From JAAAOZ01 sp964496595 (GTDB taxonomy: Bacteria > Chloroflexota > Anaerolineae > B4-G1 > SLSP01), in NCBI GenBank assembly GCA_964496595.1, contig CAZCAI010000023.1, positions 1-37,707 on the forward strand: a DNA stretch of 37,707 nucleotides. The letters run 5' to 3'. Below the pieces are notes generated by a model. That model did no database searches. It had not been told where the DNA came from and worked only from the letters and a program-made list of their open reading frames with translations. The position numbers and the translations under genes were made by a program. Of this stretch, positions 7,279 through 15,203 are shown piece by piece. Within the stretch, counting starts at the first letter, position 1; each line of letters begins with the position of its first letter.

Positions 7279-8308
7279 ATCGATCAACCTGATCCGGTAT
7301 CTCATCGTTATGCGACCTCGACATACGCTCGTCAAGCTGCCGGAGTGTTTCGCCGGCGATCTGTCGGCGGTCTTGGGTAAAACCATCGCCGCGCAGTTGC
7401 CCACCCGCGAGGCGCATAAGTGGGAGCGGGCGCGCCAACTGTGGGAGGCGCACTTTTTGCATCGGAAGCAAGGCGAAGGCGCGAGGCTGATAAAAGAAAG
7501 CCCGCTGATTACGATTCCTGCGGCGCCATGGCCCGTTGAGGCGGTTATCTTCCCCTATCCCGTCAAGCAGGATTATGGGCAAGATGAGCCGATCTTGTGG
7601 GAACTCAAATTGTTGGGGGATGCAGCGGATCACGGCTTCTTTTTGGAGCGCATCTTATCCGCGCTGGAGACGACGGCCACGCATCCGCCGATGGATATGC
7701 AGCCGGAGAGCAAGGGCCTGTGGGGGCGCTACCAGATTCACGCCATCTACGCGGCGCGCGGCCTGACGTGGGAGCCGTTCGTCGAGGCGGGCGAGTTAAA
7801 TCTCGATTATTTCCCCACGCCGGGGCAATGGCGCGAGGATCTCGACCTGGGCGCCCGCGAGGATTACGCCCGCGCCCGGCGGCTCCTGGTCTGGCTGACG
7901 CCCTTCGATTTTGGGTCGGAGCCGTATGTCTATCCCCGGCACGGGCGGCGAAAGAGGCAAATCGCCCAGCGCAATCTCCCCACCATCGAGGGCATCATCC
8001 GCGCGCTGATGGCGCGGGTGGCCGAGATCGTGCCCGGTAAGAACATCACCACCGAGGATGCCTGGGCGCTGGTCCCAGAGGCGGATCAAGAGGAGCTTTG
8101 GGAGGCGCTGAACACCCTCCAACAGCGGCCCCATCATCAAAGCGCGCGGATCGAACCGCCGCCAAAGGGCTGTATCGGTCGCTGGATCGGCTCGCAGAAA
8201 TTCACCACGCAGATTCCGGAGGTGCTGTTGCCTTATCTGGAGTTGGCCTCGATTCTGCACGTGGGGCATCACACGCACTTCGGCTGCGGGACGTTTATTC
8301 TGCGCTGA
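7262..8308 (+). CDS. cas6: Cas6-like CRISPR RNA-processing RAMP endoribonuclease
   Basis: 348 aa from ATG 7262; GTG 7256 is the alternative start, and both lie inside the upstream gene. The layout follows the Cas6 family (PF10040 type). It opens with a strand and LPECFAGDLSAVLG (the 'PF.G..LRGALG' position). DEPILWELKLLGDAADHGFF follows at about 117-136 (the 'f.l.LiG.a' strand), then LVWLTPFDF and LPTIEGIIRALMARVAEI (the 'f.tPl' and 'l.rallrRl' elements). The C-terminus is GCIGRWIGSQKFTTQ ... LASILHVGHHTHFGCGTFIL, the glycine-rich loop that closes the second RAMP fold. Cas6 cuts CRISPR precursor RNA within repeats. The catalytic histidine cannot be assigned by eye. It is the last gene before a strong terminator. 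No CRISPR array lies in the window. Confidence 0.75.
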   Translation: MLPITESINLIRYLIVMRPRHTLVKLPECFAGDLSAVLGKTIAAQLPTREAHKWERARQLWEAHFLHRKQGEGARLIKESPLITIPAAPWPVEAVIFPYPVKQDYGQDEPILWELKLLGDAADHGFFLERILSALETTATHPPMDMQPESKGLWGRYQIHAIYAARGLTWEPFVEAGELNLDYFPTPGQWREDLDLGAREDYARARRLLVWLTPFDFGSEPYVYPRHGRRKRQIAQRNLPTIEGIIRALMARVAEIVPGKNITTEDAWALVPEADQEELWEALNTLQQRPHHQSARIEPPPKGCIGRWIGSQKFTTQIPEVLLPYLELASILHVGHHTHFGCGTFILR

Positions 8309-8330
8309 CGTAAGACGCCTGTAAAATCGA

Positions 8331-8366
8331 CAAGGCCGGCTCTATCAAAAGAGCCGGCCTTGTTTT
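8331..8366 (+). terminator. Rho-independent terminator of the RAMP operon
   Basis: A 13-bp perfect stem, CAAGGCCGGCTCT (8331-8343) with AGAGCCGGCCTTG (8350-8362), six-base loop, then TTTT. It sits 22 bases after the cas6-like stop. The convergent kbl gene ends at 8480, so the stem may also help stop that transcript, though its T tract on the minus strand is weaker. Confidence 0.9.
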
Positions 8367-8370
8367 GCTT

Positions 8371-8470
8371 ACCCTTGCGAAGGTTAATCAGAGGATTCTC
8401 AGTCAAGCTATCTTTGGTTGTACAAACCACCGTTGGGTCCTGACGGTTTCGCGCAACCTTCGCAAGGGTT
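8371..8470. repeat. 100-bp MITE-like element, CCTTGCGAAGG family, copy 1
   Basis: Left end ACCCTTGCGAAGGTT (8371-8385) and right end AACCTTCGCAAGGGTT (8455-8470) are inverted copies. Each end is itself a small hairpin (CCTT-GCG-AAGG). The 70-bp centre has no coding potential and shares AGAGGA..CTCAG-type similarity with the other copies. It sits between the convergent cas6-like and kbl genes. Confidence 0.8.
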
Positions 8471-8479
8471 CGACTATCT

Positions 8480-9664
8480 CTACAACACCCCCAACTCCTT
8501 GCCGATCTGCTCGAATTTCTCCAGGCCGAAGTCCAAATCATCCTGGGAGAGCGCGGCGGAGACCATCACGCGGATGCGCGCGAGGCCCTCGGGCACCGTG
8601 GGGAAGCCCAGCGCCATCGCGAAGACCTGCTCATCGAAGAGGCGGCGGCTGAACTTCTTGGCCAACTTCACATCGCCCAACATCACCGGCGTGATCGGCG
8701 TGACGCTCTGCCCCACATCGAAGCCGAGCGCCTTCATCTCCTCCTTGAAGTACTCGGCGTTCTCCCAGAGCTTGTCCACCAACGCGGTGGAGGCGGAGAG
8801 CACCTCGACGGCGGCCAGGCAAGCGGCGCTATCGGCGGCGGTGACGGCGTTGGAGAAGAGGAAGGGGCGCGCGTTCTGGCGCAGGTAATCGATGATGAGT
8901 TTCTTGCCGGCGATGATGCCGCCTACGACGCCAAACGCTTTAGAGAAGGTGCCCATTTCCACATCGAATTTGCCGTGCAGGTCGAAGTGATCGACGATGC
9001 CGCGCCCCCCGTGGCCCAGCACGCCCTCACCGTGCGCGTCATCGACCATCGTCATCAGGCCGAACTCCTCGGCGACCTCGTAGATGCCATCCAGGGGCGC
9101 CACGTCGCCGTCCATCGAGAAGACGCCGTCGGTGACGACCAGGCCCTTCTCGTACTCCTCCAGATGCTCCGCCACCTTCGCGCGCAGATCATCCACGTCG
9201 CAGTGCTCGTAGACGATGATCTTGGCCCGGCTGAGGCGCGCGCCATCGATGATGCTGGCGTGATTGAGCCGGTCGGAGAAGATCACGTCGCCCTTGCCCA
9301 CCAGCGGCGGGATCGCGGCCTGATTGGCCAAGAAGCCGCTCTGAACGTAGAGCGCGTCCTCCACGTGCTTGAACTCGGCGACCTTCTGCTCCAACTCCTC
9401 GTGAATCGCCAGCGTCCCGGCGATAGAACGCACGGCCGTCGGCCCCGCGCCGTACTTATCCAGCGCCGCCTGCGCGGCCTCCACCAGCCGCGGATCACCC
9501 GCCAACCCCAGATAGTTGTTGGTGCACAGATTGAGCACCTTCTGACCATCGACGATCATCCACGCGCCCGGCGGCGATTCGATGGTGCGCAGGTTGATAA
9601 ACCGCCCGCTCTCTTTGAGATCCGCGAGCGCCTCCTCGATCCATTCTAGTCTAGTTTCGGTCAT
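8480..9664 (-). CDS. kbl: Glycine C-acetyltransferase (2-amino-3-ketobutyrate CoA ligase)
   Basis: 394 aa, the usual length. A PLP-dependent alpha-oxoamine synthase that cleaves 2-amino-3-oxobutyrate with CoA into glycine and acetyl-CoA. Visible motifs: LCTNNYLGLAGDPRL at 46-60, NHASIIDGARLS near 134-145 with the PLP-stacking His136, DDAHGEGVLG with Asp208, and the Schiff-base lysine K242 in GTFSKAFGVVGG. The ATG at 9664 follows AAGGAGG with six bases between. The tdh gene lies just upstream on the same strand, supplying the substrate, which supports Kbl over BioF or other family members. The 144-base gap between them holds a palindromic repeat element, so the pair may be one transcript. Confidence 0.93.
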   Translation of the reverse strand: MTETRLEWIEEALADLKESGRFINLRTIESPPGAWMIVDGQKVLNLCTNNYLGLAGDPRLVEAAQAALDKYGAGPTAVRSIAGTLAIHEELEQKVAEFKHVEDALYVQSGFLANQAAIPPLVGKGDVIFSDRLNHASIIDGARLSRAKIIVYEHCDVDDLRAKVAEHLEEYEKGLVVTDGVFSMDGDVAPLDGIYEVAEEFGLMTMVDDAHGEGVLGHGGRGIVDHFDLHGKFDVEMGTFSKAFGVVGGIIAGKKLIIDYLRQNARPFLFSNAVTAADSAACLAAVEVLSASTALVDKLWENAEYFKEEMKALGFDVGQSVTPITPVMLGDVKLAKKFSRRLFDEQVFAMALGFPTVPEGLARIRVMVSAALSQDDLDFGLEKFEQIGKELGVL

Positions 9665-9702
9665 AGCTTCCTCCTTTAGTTTTGACTGCTTCTTTTTCGA
9701 CC

Positions 9703-9800
9703 TCCTTGCGAAGGTTGCTGGGAGTCTTCAGACACAGAACACGACTCAAATGTCCAAGAGATTCGTCGCCTAAAACCTCTCTCGAACCTTCGCAAGGGTT
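9703..9800. repeat. 98-bp MITE-like element, copy 2, between tdh and kbl
   Basis: Ends CCTTGCGAAGGTT (9704-9716) and AACCTTCGCAAGGGTT (9785-9800). The centre contains CTTCAGACACAGAACACGAC, comparable with CTTCAGTGCAAAACGCGAT in copies 4 and 5. It occupies most of the tdh-kbl spacer, so it would be transcribed if the two genes share a message. Confidence 0.8.
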
Positions 9801-9808
9801 AGTTTCTT

Positions 9809-10861
9809 TTATTTGCCCGGATACATCACGATCTTGCCGCTCTCGCCGGAGGCCATCGTCTCAATCGCCTCGCGCCAGCGGCTGAGGGGAAACTCGTGGG
9901 TGATGATGGGCGTGAGATCCACCACCTTGGCAGCCAACAGCGCCCGCATCTGATACCAGGTCTCCCAGAGGCGCCGCCCGGCGATCCCGTGCAAGGTGAT
10001 GCCCTTCATAATCACCAGGTTGTTCATATCGAAGTCGCCTAATGTATCGGTCGCCAGCCCCAGCAGCGAGGCGTCGCCGCCGGGCTTGAGCAGATCCAGC
10101 CCCTGGATCAGGGCCGGCGGCGCGCCCGACATCTCCAGCAGCACATCGAACCCCTTACCGCGCACGGCATCTTGCGCTTGGCGCGCGACGTCATCCTCGC
10201 GGGGATTGAGCGCCAGGTCGGCGCCGACCTTCCGCGCCAGATCCAGCCGATAGGGGCTGAGATCGGTCGTGACGATGATCTCCGCGCCGAACGCGCGCGC
10301 CACCGGGATCGACATCAGGCCGGCGGGGCCGCAGCCGGTGATCAACACCGTCTTGCCGCGCATATCCACCGCCGAGGCCGTGTGGACGGAGTTGCCGAAA
10401 TTTTCCTGCAAGCTGGCTACCTGCGGCGCCATCTGTGGTGGGTTTTTCCAGGCGTTCTCCACGGGGAGCGCGATATACTCGGCGTAACATCCATCCGTAT
10501 CGACGCCGATGATGCGCGTGTTGGGGCAGACATGGCCCTGACCTAGCTTGCATTGCTGGCAGACGCCGCACACAATATGACTCTCCGCCGAGATATAATC
10601 GCCCACCTGCGGCTCATTCGCGCGCACCTGCGATCCAATCTCGACGATCTCGCCCGTGAACTCGTGCCCGACGATCAGCGGCGGCTTGATCCGTCCCTGC
10701 GACCACTTATCCCAATTATAGATGTGAACGTCGGTGCCACAGATGGAGGTTGCTGTTACTTTGACAAGCACCTCGCGGGGATCAGGTGAAGGGATTTCTT
10801 CGCGAACTAATTCAAAACCAGGCCCAGGATGCATCTTAGCCACGGCTTGCATAGTGGTCAT
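9809..10861 (-). CDS. tdh: L-threonine 3-dehydrogenase
   Basis: 350 aa from ATG 10861, which follows GGAGGAG; the frame is open further upstream but that part overlaps leader repeats. A zinc alcohol-dehydrogenase-family enzyme that oxidises threonine to 2-amino-3-oxobutyrate with NAD. Catalytic zinc ligands are C41 (CGTDVHIYNWD) and H66-E67 (VGHEF). Structural zinc cysteines are C98, C101, C104 and C112. The Rossmann motif GCGPAG is at 176-181. CGTDVHIYNWDKW is typical of Tdh rather than other medium-chain dehydrogenases. Downstream kbl completes the threonine-to-glycine route. Confidence 0.92.
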   Translation of the reverse strand: MTTMQAVAKMHPGPGFELVREEIPSPDPREVLVKVTATSICGTDVHIYNWDKWSQGRIKPPLIVGHEFTGEIVEIGSQVRANEPQVGDYISAESHIVCGVCQQCKLGQGHVCPNTRIIGVDTDGCYAEYIALPVENAWKNPPQMAPQVASLQENFGNSVHTASAVDMRGKTVLITGCGPAGLMSIPVARAFGAEIIVTTDLSPYRLDLARKVGADLALNPREDDVARQAQDAVRGKGFDVLLEMSGAPPALIQGLDLLKPGGDASLLGLATDTLGDFDMNNLVIMKGITLHGIAGRRLWETWYQMRALLAAKVVDLTPIITHEFPLSRWREAIETMASGESGKIVMYPGK

Positions 10862-10873
10862 ACAATTCTCCTC

Positions 10874-10897
10874 CGTAAGTTCATACGTAAGTTCATA
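10874..10897. repeat. Perfect tandem 12-bp direct repeat in the tdh leader
   Basis: CGTAAGTTCATA occurs twice head to tail (10874-10885 and 10886-10897), right next to the tdh ribosome binding site (about 10867-10873). It could be a paired regulator site or a translation-control element; the sequence alone does not decide. Confidence 0.8.
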
Positions 10898-10908
10898 ATG
10901 GGGATGCG

Positions 10909-10939
10909 ATATAAGGCGTCCGTGCAAGACGCCCTATAT
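10909..10939 (-). promoter_or_regulatory. Inverted repeat at the tdh transcription start
   Basis: ATATAAGGCGTC (10909-10920) pairs with GACGCCCTATAT (10928-10939), 12-bp arms with one mismatch around a 7-base centre. It begins directly downstream of the -10 box, so it could be a repressor operator or a hairpin at the 5' end of the tdh message. Confidence 0.55.
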
Positions 10940-10942
10940 AAG

Positions 10943-10971
10943 AGTATACCGACTTCCCCTGGGCAGGACAA
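10943..10971 (-). promoter_or_regulatory. tdh promoter
   Basis: On the minus strand, TTGTCC (10966-10971) and TATACT (10943-10948) are separated by exactly 17 bp, matching the sigma-70 consensus at four and five of six positions. The start point would fall near 10936, inside the inverted repeat just downstream. Confidence 0.6.
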
Positions 10972-11049
10972 TCGCAGAGGGGCCATAAGCAGGATGACAT
11001 GTGTAACCTACAATAGAGGGTTTCAATCTTTTCCTCACTGCGGTCTTCG

Positions 11050-11058
11050 TGGTATACT
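11050..11058 (+). promoter_or_regulatory. argF promoter, extended -10
   Basis: TGGTATACT is an extended -10 (TGn plus a five-of-six TATAAT). No convincing -35 is visible 17-18 bp upstream, as is common for extended -10 promoters. It would give an ~80-nt leader before argF. No clear arginine operator is recognised. Confidence 0.5.
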
Positions 11059-11147
11059 TAGCATAGTACGCGGAGGAGTTGGCCTCTGTCAGGTCATCTT
11101 TTGTGTACATCGTACTCTAAATCACTTACGTTAAGGAGCTATAGCCA

Positions 11148-12071
11148 ATGAAAAACTTCCTCACCTTAGCCGATCTGACGTCGGAAGAGATGCACGAGAT
11201 TTTAGATTTAGCGGTCAAAATCAAAGAAGCGTGGCGAGCCGGCGAAGAGACGCCCTACCTTAAGAATAAGGTCTTGGGGATGATCTTCCAGAAGCCCAGC
11301 CTGCGCACGCGCGTTTCCTTCGATGTCGCGATGCTTCAATTGGGCGGCAACGCGCTCTATCTCTCGCCTAGCGAGATCCAACTGGGCAAGCGGGAGAGCG
11401 TCGCCGACGTCGCGCGCGTGCTCTCGCGCTATGTGGATATTGTGATGGCGCGCGTCTTCGGGCACTACGATCTGGTCGAGTTGGCCGAGTACGCGAGCGT
11501 CCCGGTGATCAACGCGCTCTCCGATTACTCGCATCCGTGCCAGGGGATGGCCGACTTTATGACGATCTTGGAGAAACGCGGCGGCTTCGAGGGGCAGAAG
11601 TTGGTCTACTTGGGCGACGGCAACAACGTCTCGACCTCGCTGCTGTTCGGTGCGGCTCTCTTGGGGATGGATTTCACCATCGCCACGCCAAAAGGCTACG
11701 AACTGCATCCCGCTATCTGGGATATGGGGTGCAGCATCGCGGCGCAGACGGGCGCGCAACTCGTCGCCACGCGCGACCCCATCGCAGCCGCGACGAACGC
11801 CGATGTCCTCTATACGGATGCCTGGGCTTCTATGGGACAGGAGGAAGAGGCCGCCAGGCGGCGCCTGGTCTTCCCACCCTATCGCATCGACGAGAGCAAG
11901 TTGGCGCCCGCCAAAGATGACGTCATCGTGATGCACTGTTTGCCCGCCCATCGCGGCGAGGAGATCACCAACGCCGTGGCCGATGGCCCCCACTCCGCGC
12001 TCTTCGATCAGGCCGAAAATCGCCTCCACTCCGAGAAGGCCATCCTGGTGTGGTGTTTGGACGCCGCCTAA
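11148..12071 (+). CDS. argF: Ornithine carbamoyltransferase
   Basis: 307 aa, the usual size. It joins carbamoyl phosphate and ornithine to citrulline in arginine synthesis, in the cytoplasm. The carbamoyl-phosphate site appears as KPSLRTRVSF at 49-58, and HPCQGMADFMTI starts at H129. The ornithine-site HCLPAHRGEEIT starts at H263, where the cysteine identifies OTCase rather than aspartate carbamoyltransferase. DAWASMGQEEEA at about 224-235 is the mobile-loop region. ATG follows AAGGAG at 11134-11139. The gene stands alone and is divergent from tdh. Confidence 0.95.
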   Translation: MKNFLTLADLTSEEMHEILDLAVKIKEAWRAGEETPYLKNKVLGMIFQKPSLRTRVSFDVAMLQLGGNALYLSPSEIQLGKRESVADVARVLSRYVDIVMARVFGHYDLVELAEYASVPVINALSDYSHPCQGMADFMTILEKRGGFEGQKLVYLGDGNNVSTSLLFGAALLGMDFTIATPKGYELHPAIWDMGCSIAAQTGAQLVATRDPIAAATNADVLYTDAWASMGQEEEAARRRLVFPPYRIDESKLAPAKDDVIVMHCLPAHRGEEITNAVADGPHSALFDQAENRLHSEKAILVWCLDAA

Positions 12072-12134
12072 AGACACACCCATTCGCAAAACTGCTTGTA
12101 TCTCAAAGTATTCGCCATGTCGCGCCAGGCTCTC

Positions 12135-12240
12135 GCCGGATTGCTAAATCCGGCGGTTAGGCGGGGATTTGACAATCCCCTCGGAGCCAAGGGGCCAAGT
12201 GGCGAAGACTTTGTGATAGTAACCAAAACTCAACTTGGCC
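12135..12240. repeat. Cluster of three hairpins, GGATTTGACAATCC family
   Basis: In the 440-base gap after argF. Stem 1 is GCCGGATT/AATCCGGC (12135-12142, 12147-12154). Stem 2 is GGGGATT/AATCCCC (12163-12169, 12174-12180). Stem 3 is GGCCAAGT/ACTTGGCC (12193-12200, 12233-12240). The second stem and its flank (TCGGAGC) closely match 14847-14870, so this is a dispersed family. It may also terminate argF transcription. Confidence 0.65.
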
Positions 12241-12284
12241 TTGCGAAGGTCAAGCTGATCACGATCTTCGACCTTCGCAAGGCC
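12237..12284. repeat. Short CCTTGCGAAGG element, copy 3
   Basis: A perfect 15-bp inverted repeat, GGCCTTGCGAAGGTC (12237-12251) and GACCTTCGCAAGGCC (12270-12284), with only 18 bp between. It looks like an internally deleted form of the ~98-bp elements. The rest of the gap, 12285-12514, holds only a GC-rich palindromic patch (AATAGCGCCGCGCTATT near 12355) and the TPR gene's ribosome binding site. Confidence 0.75.
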
Positions 12285-12514
12285 GATCTAGAAGAATATC
12301 ATGGTTCTTAAGGAATTCGCCGGGTGCAATCTGCCAAGCGCAATTGCGCCGCGCAATAGCGCCGCGCTATTACGCCTCCTACCCGCAACCTGGTAACGAC
12401 GCGAAACAGGTCTGTGATCCCCACAAACGCGCGCATCTCAGCTACTTCTAGGGCTGCTTAGGGGGACATCCGGCAAAATCCAAAAGACCCACCATCATCA
12501 ACGGAGAGTGACCT

Positions 12515-14770
12515 ATGGCAGGGAACCGCATGCGTTTTGATGAAGCAATTCAGAAGGCCAACGACTACGTCTGGGCCGAGGAATGGGCAAACGCCCTGAA
12601 AGCCTATCGCCGCGCGCTTCGGGAATTCCCCAAAGATGTCTCGGCGCTGATGGGCTATGCCTGGGCGCTCTTGAACGCGAAAGAATTAGATGAGGCGCTG
12701 GAGATTTATAAGCGCCTGACGCGGTTGACGCCCTCGGATCCCGGCCCGTATGAGCGCATCGCCGAGATTCTGAAGCATCAAGGCGAAACCTCGGAGGCGG
12801 CGGAGATATATTATCAAGCCGCTCGGCATTACAACCAGCAGGGCCTGACCAGCAAATACATCGCGGCGCTCGAATCCTCAGCGGCGTTGGAGTCCCGCAA
12901 CCCCACTGTCTGGGGCTATCTGCTGGAGGTCTACAAAGAGCAGCGGGATGTGGACAACGCGGTGCTGGCCGCCGTGTGGTTGGCGCATCTCTTTCAGGAT
13001 AAACATCGGGAGCGCGCCATCGAAATTTGTCGCGAGATGCAACAATTTATCTCTCACGATCCCCGGCTCGCCAAGACGCTGAAGATGCTCCAGAGTGAGC
13101 GGCGCATCGAGGAGCCGCCGCCTATCGGCTCGCGTATTCCGATGCCGACCGACGAATTGGATGAGGAGGGCCGCGAGTTGGCGGAAGCGGGTGGGGGGCC
13201 GCTCTATCAAGCGCAGCACCGGGCTTTGGAGCAGTTAGCGGAATCGATTTTCGAGGAGGATAAGCCGCAGGTCGTCGGGTTCTCGCAGATGGAGATCGAT
13301 ATGCTCATCGGCAAGGCGATCGATACGCAGACGCGCGGCGATTTGGAAGAAGCGCAAAAGGCTTACGAGAGCTTGCAGAACGGCGGCTACTCGATCCCAT
13401 CGATTCACTTTAATTTGGGCATCCTTTACAAAGAGCAGGGGCAATTCGCGAAGGCTGTCGAGCAATTTGAACAATCGCTTGCCGCGCCAGGGTATGGGTT
13501 GGGCAGTCACTTCGCGCTGGGCGAATGCCTTCTCGCGCAGGAAAAGTACGCCGAGTCGCTGCGGCACTATTTGATGGCGCTCGAGATGGTGGATATGACG
13601 ACCGTCAAGGCGCCGCGCGCGGAGTCGCTGCGTCACATCTACGCCGGCTTGACAGAGAGTCTCGTCGATCCTGATGGGCCGGAGAAAAATCGGGAGTTGT
13701 GCGAATCTCTCTCTGAATTTTTGGGGCAGTCTGATTGGCAAGAAAAGGCGCAACAAGCGCGGCAGAGTCTGGATCGGTTAACCGATAGCGAATCGGTGTT
13801 GAGCCTGGCAGAGTTGGTCAGTCGTCCCAATGCGACGGGTATCTTACAATCGGTGGCCCGAGCGCAGACCTATCAAGAAGAGCGGGCGTTCTATTGCGCT
13901 CAAGAGGAGCTATTTCATACCATCGGTAAGGCGGCGGATTATCTGCCGCTACATCACCTGTTGGGGGATATTCTCTTAGAGAACGACAATTTTGATCAAG
14001 GTATCGCCAAGTTCCGCGCCATCGCCCGCACGTATGAGACGCGCGGGCAGCACGCGCAGGCGCTATCGGTCTATCGGGAGATTATGCAAATCTTCCCGCT
14101 GGATGTCGAAACTCAGCAGAAGATGATCCATCTTTATCTACAGCAGCAACGCTTCGAGGAGGCGATGGCGCAGCAACTCCAGATGGCCGATGCGTACTAT
14201 CAACTGGCCCAGGTGGATGAGGCGCGGGAGACCTACGAGACTGCGTTGGATTTGGCCTCGCAGGCCCGCAACGAGCGGGAATGGCGGGCGCGCATCTTAC
14301 ATCACATCGCTAATCTAGACGAGCAACGATTGAATTGGCGAGACGCCATCAGGAGTTATGAAGAGATCGCCCGCATTCACCCGGAGAATGAAGAGGCGTA
14401 TATCGCGCTCTTTCGCCTCTATCCCCGCGTGGGAAAACCGCATCTGGGCGTCAACGTGCTGGATAAATTGATCCGCAACTATCTCCAACAGCGGGACGTC
14501 CAGCGCGTGCTGGCGCTGTTGGAAGATCTAATCGAAGAGGAGCCACAAAATATTCCACTCCGCGCGCGGATCACGCAATTGTATACGAAGCTGGGGCAGC
14601 GGGAGAAGGCTATCGGACATTTGGATGTGCTGGGGGATTTGCAACTGGAAGCCGGAAAGAAAGATGCCGCGATCAAGACGATTGAGACGATTCTCGCGCT
14701 CAATCCCCCCGACAGGAGCGCCTATGCAGATCTCTATCGTGAATTGGCAGGCCAGGAGCCGCCGGCCTAG
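12515..14770 (+). CDS. Large TPR-repeat protein
   Basis: 751 aa; ATG follows GGAGAG (12503-12508). Almost the whole length consists of tetratricopeptide-type helix pairs. Clear units start at about residue 10 (ANDYVWAEEWANALKAYRRAL), 45 (LMGYAWALLNAKELDEALEIY), 78 and 260-330 (AIDTQTRGDLEEAQKAYESL and IHFNLGILYKEQGQFAKAVEQF), and repeatedly from 480 to the end (YLQQQRFEEAMAQQLQMADA). Residues about 200-235 form a low-complexity acidic linker (EEPPPIGSRIPMP). There is no signal peptide or membrane segment, so it is probably a cytoplasmic scaffold for protein complexes. No enzymatic domain is seen. The partner is unknown and the gene is flanked on both sides by repeat-rich gaps. Confidence 0.85.
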   Translation: MAGNRMRFDEAIQKANDYVWAEEWANALKAYRRALREFPKDVSALMGYAWALLNAKELDEALEIYKRLTRLTPSDPGPYERIAEILKHQGETSEAAEIYYQAARHYNQQGLTSKYIAALESSAALESRNPTVWGYLLEVYKEQRDVDNAVLAAVWLAHLFQDKHRERAIEICREMQQFISHDPRLAKTLKMLQSERRIEEPPPIGSRIPMPTDELDEEGRELAEAGGGPLYQAQHRALEQLAESIFEEDKPQVVGFSQMEIDMLIGKAIDTQTRGDLEEAQKAYESLQNGGYSIPSIHFNLGILYKEQGQFAKAVEQFEQSLAAPGYGLGSHFALGECLLAQEKYAESLRHYLMALEMVDMTTVKAPRAESLRHIYAGLTESLVDPDGPEKNRELCESLSEFLGQSDWQEKAQQARQSLDRLTDSESVLSLAELVSRPNATGILQSVARAQTYQEERAFYCAQEELFHTIGKAADYLPLHHLLGDILLENDNFDQGIAKFRAIARTYETRGQHAQALSVYREIMQIFPLDVETQQKMIHLYLQQQRFEEAMAQQLQMADAYYQLAQVDEARETYETALDLASQARNEREWRARILHHIANLDEQRLNWRDAIRSYEEIARIHPENEEAYIALFRLYPRVGKPHLGVNVLDKLIRNYLQQRDVQRVLALLEDLIEEEPQNIPLRARITQLYTKLGQREKAIGHLDVLGDLQLEAGKKDAAIKTIETILALNPPDRSAYADLYRELAGQEPPA

Positions 14771-14789
14771 TGCGGCGCGGCGGAAGTTC

Positions 14790-14887
14790 CTCCCCAGTTA
14801 GCTACGCTCGGAGCGGATTGTCAGATCCGCGACGCTACGTCGGAACGGGGATCTGACAATCCCCTTGGAGCAAATTTAACTGGGGAG
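14790..14887. repeat. 98-bp palindromic element with 11-bp terminal inverted repeats
   Basis: CTCCCCAGTTA (14790-14800) and TAACTGGGGAG (14877-14887) are perfect inverted ends. Inside, GGATTGTCAGATCC (14815-14828) and GGATCTGACAATCC (14849-14862) are also exact reverse complements, and each can fold alone. The second half matches 12163-12187 (GGGGATTTGACAATCCCC, then GGAGC). It has no coding potential; a MITE-like nature is inferred. Confidence 0.75.
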
Positions 14888-14990
14888 CCATTTATGCCGC
14901 GCTGTACCAGGCCATTCCTCCCCGTCTCCAGGAACGTTTCGAAAGCCCCTTTGAATTACTCGGACACCCTCGGGGTCGAGGGCTTAGAGT

Positions 14991-15194
14991 GTGACTCATA
15001 AGACTGAACGGTTACGAGCTTTTTACGTCATTACTGGGTTGGGGGATGGGGATAGCACGATTGCGTCCGGCGAATTCCTGAAGACCTGTGCTGACTTGTC
15101 CGGGTTAGGGCCTAATCAGTCAAAATTGCATAAAGTGAGCAAAAATTTGGGGCATAAGTCCATTTTGAGTGAGATTCGTTCCTTGTTAGGATGA
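14991..15194 (+). CDS. Possible small protein, 67 aa, upstream of cdaA
   Basis: A GTG-started frame ending at a TGA ten bases before the cdaA start. The product (MTHKTERLRAFYVITGLGDG...) has no recognised family, no ribosome binding site is convincing, and third-position GC is lower than in neighbouring genes. Just upstream, another frame reads ALYQAIPPRLQERFESPFEL up to a TGA at 14992-14994 and looks protein-like. The 14890-15200 region may therefore be the decayed remnant of a gene. It would be co-transcribed with cdaA. Confidence 0.3.
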   Translation: MTHKTERLRAFYVITGLGDGDSTIASGEFLKTCADLSGLGPNQSKLHKVSKNLGHKSILSEIRSLLG

Positions 15195-15203
15195 AGTGCT
15201 ATT

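Noticed and set aside
12285..12514. Possible tRNA or other RNA gene in the gap before the TPR gene
   Set aside because: No cloverleaf, T-loop GTTCRA or CCA-proximal pairing could be found; only a short GC palindrome is present.
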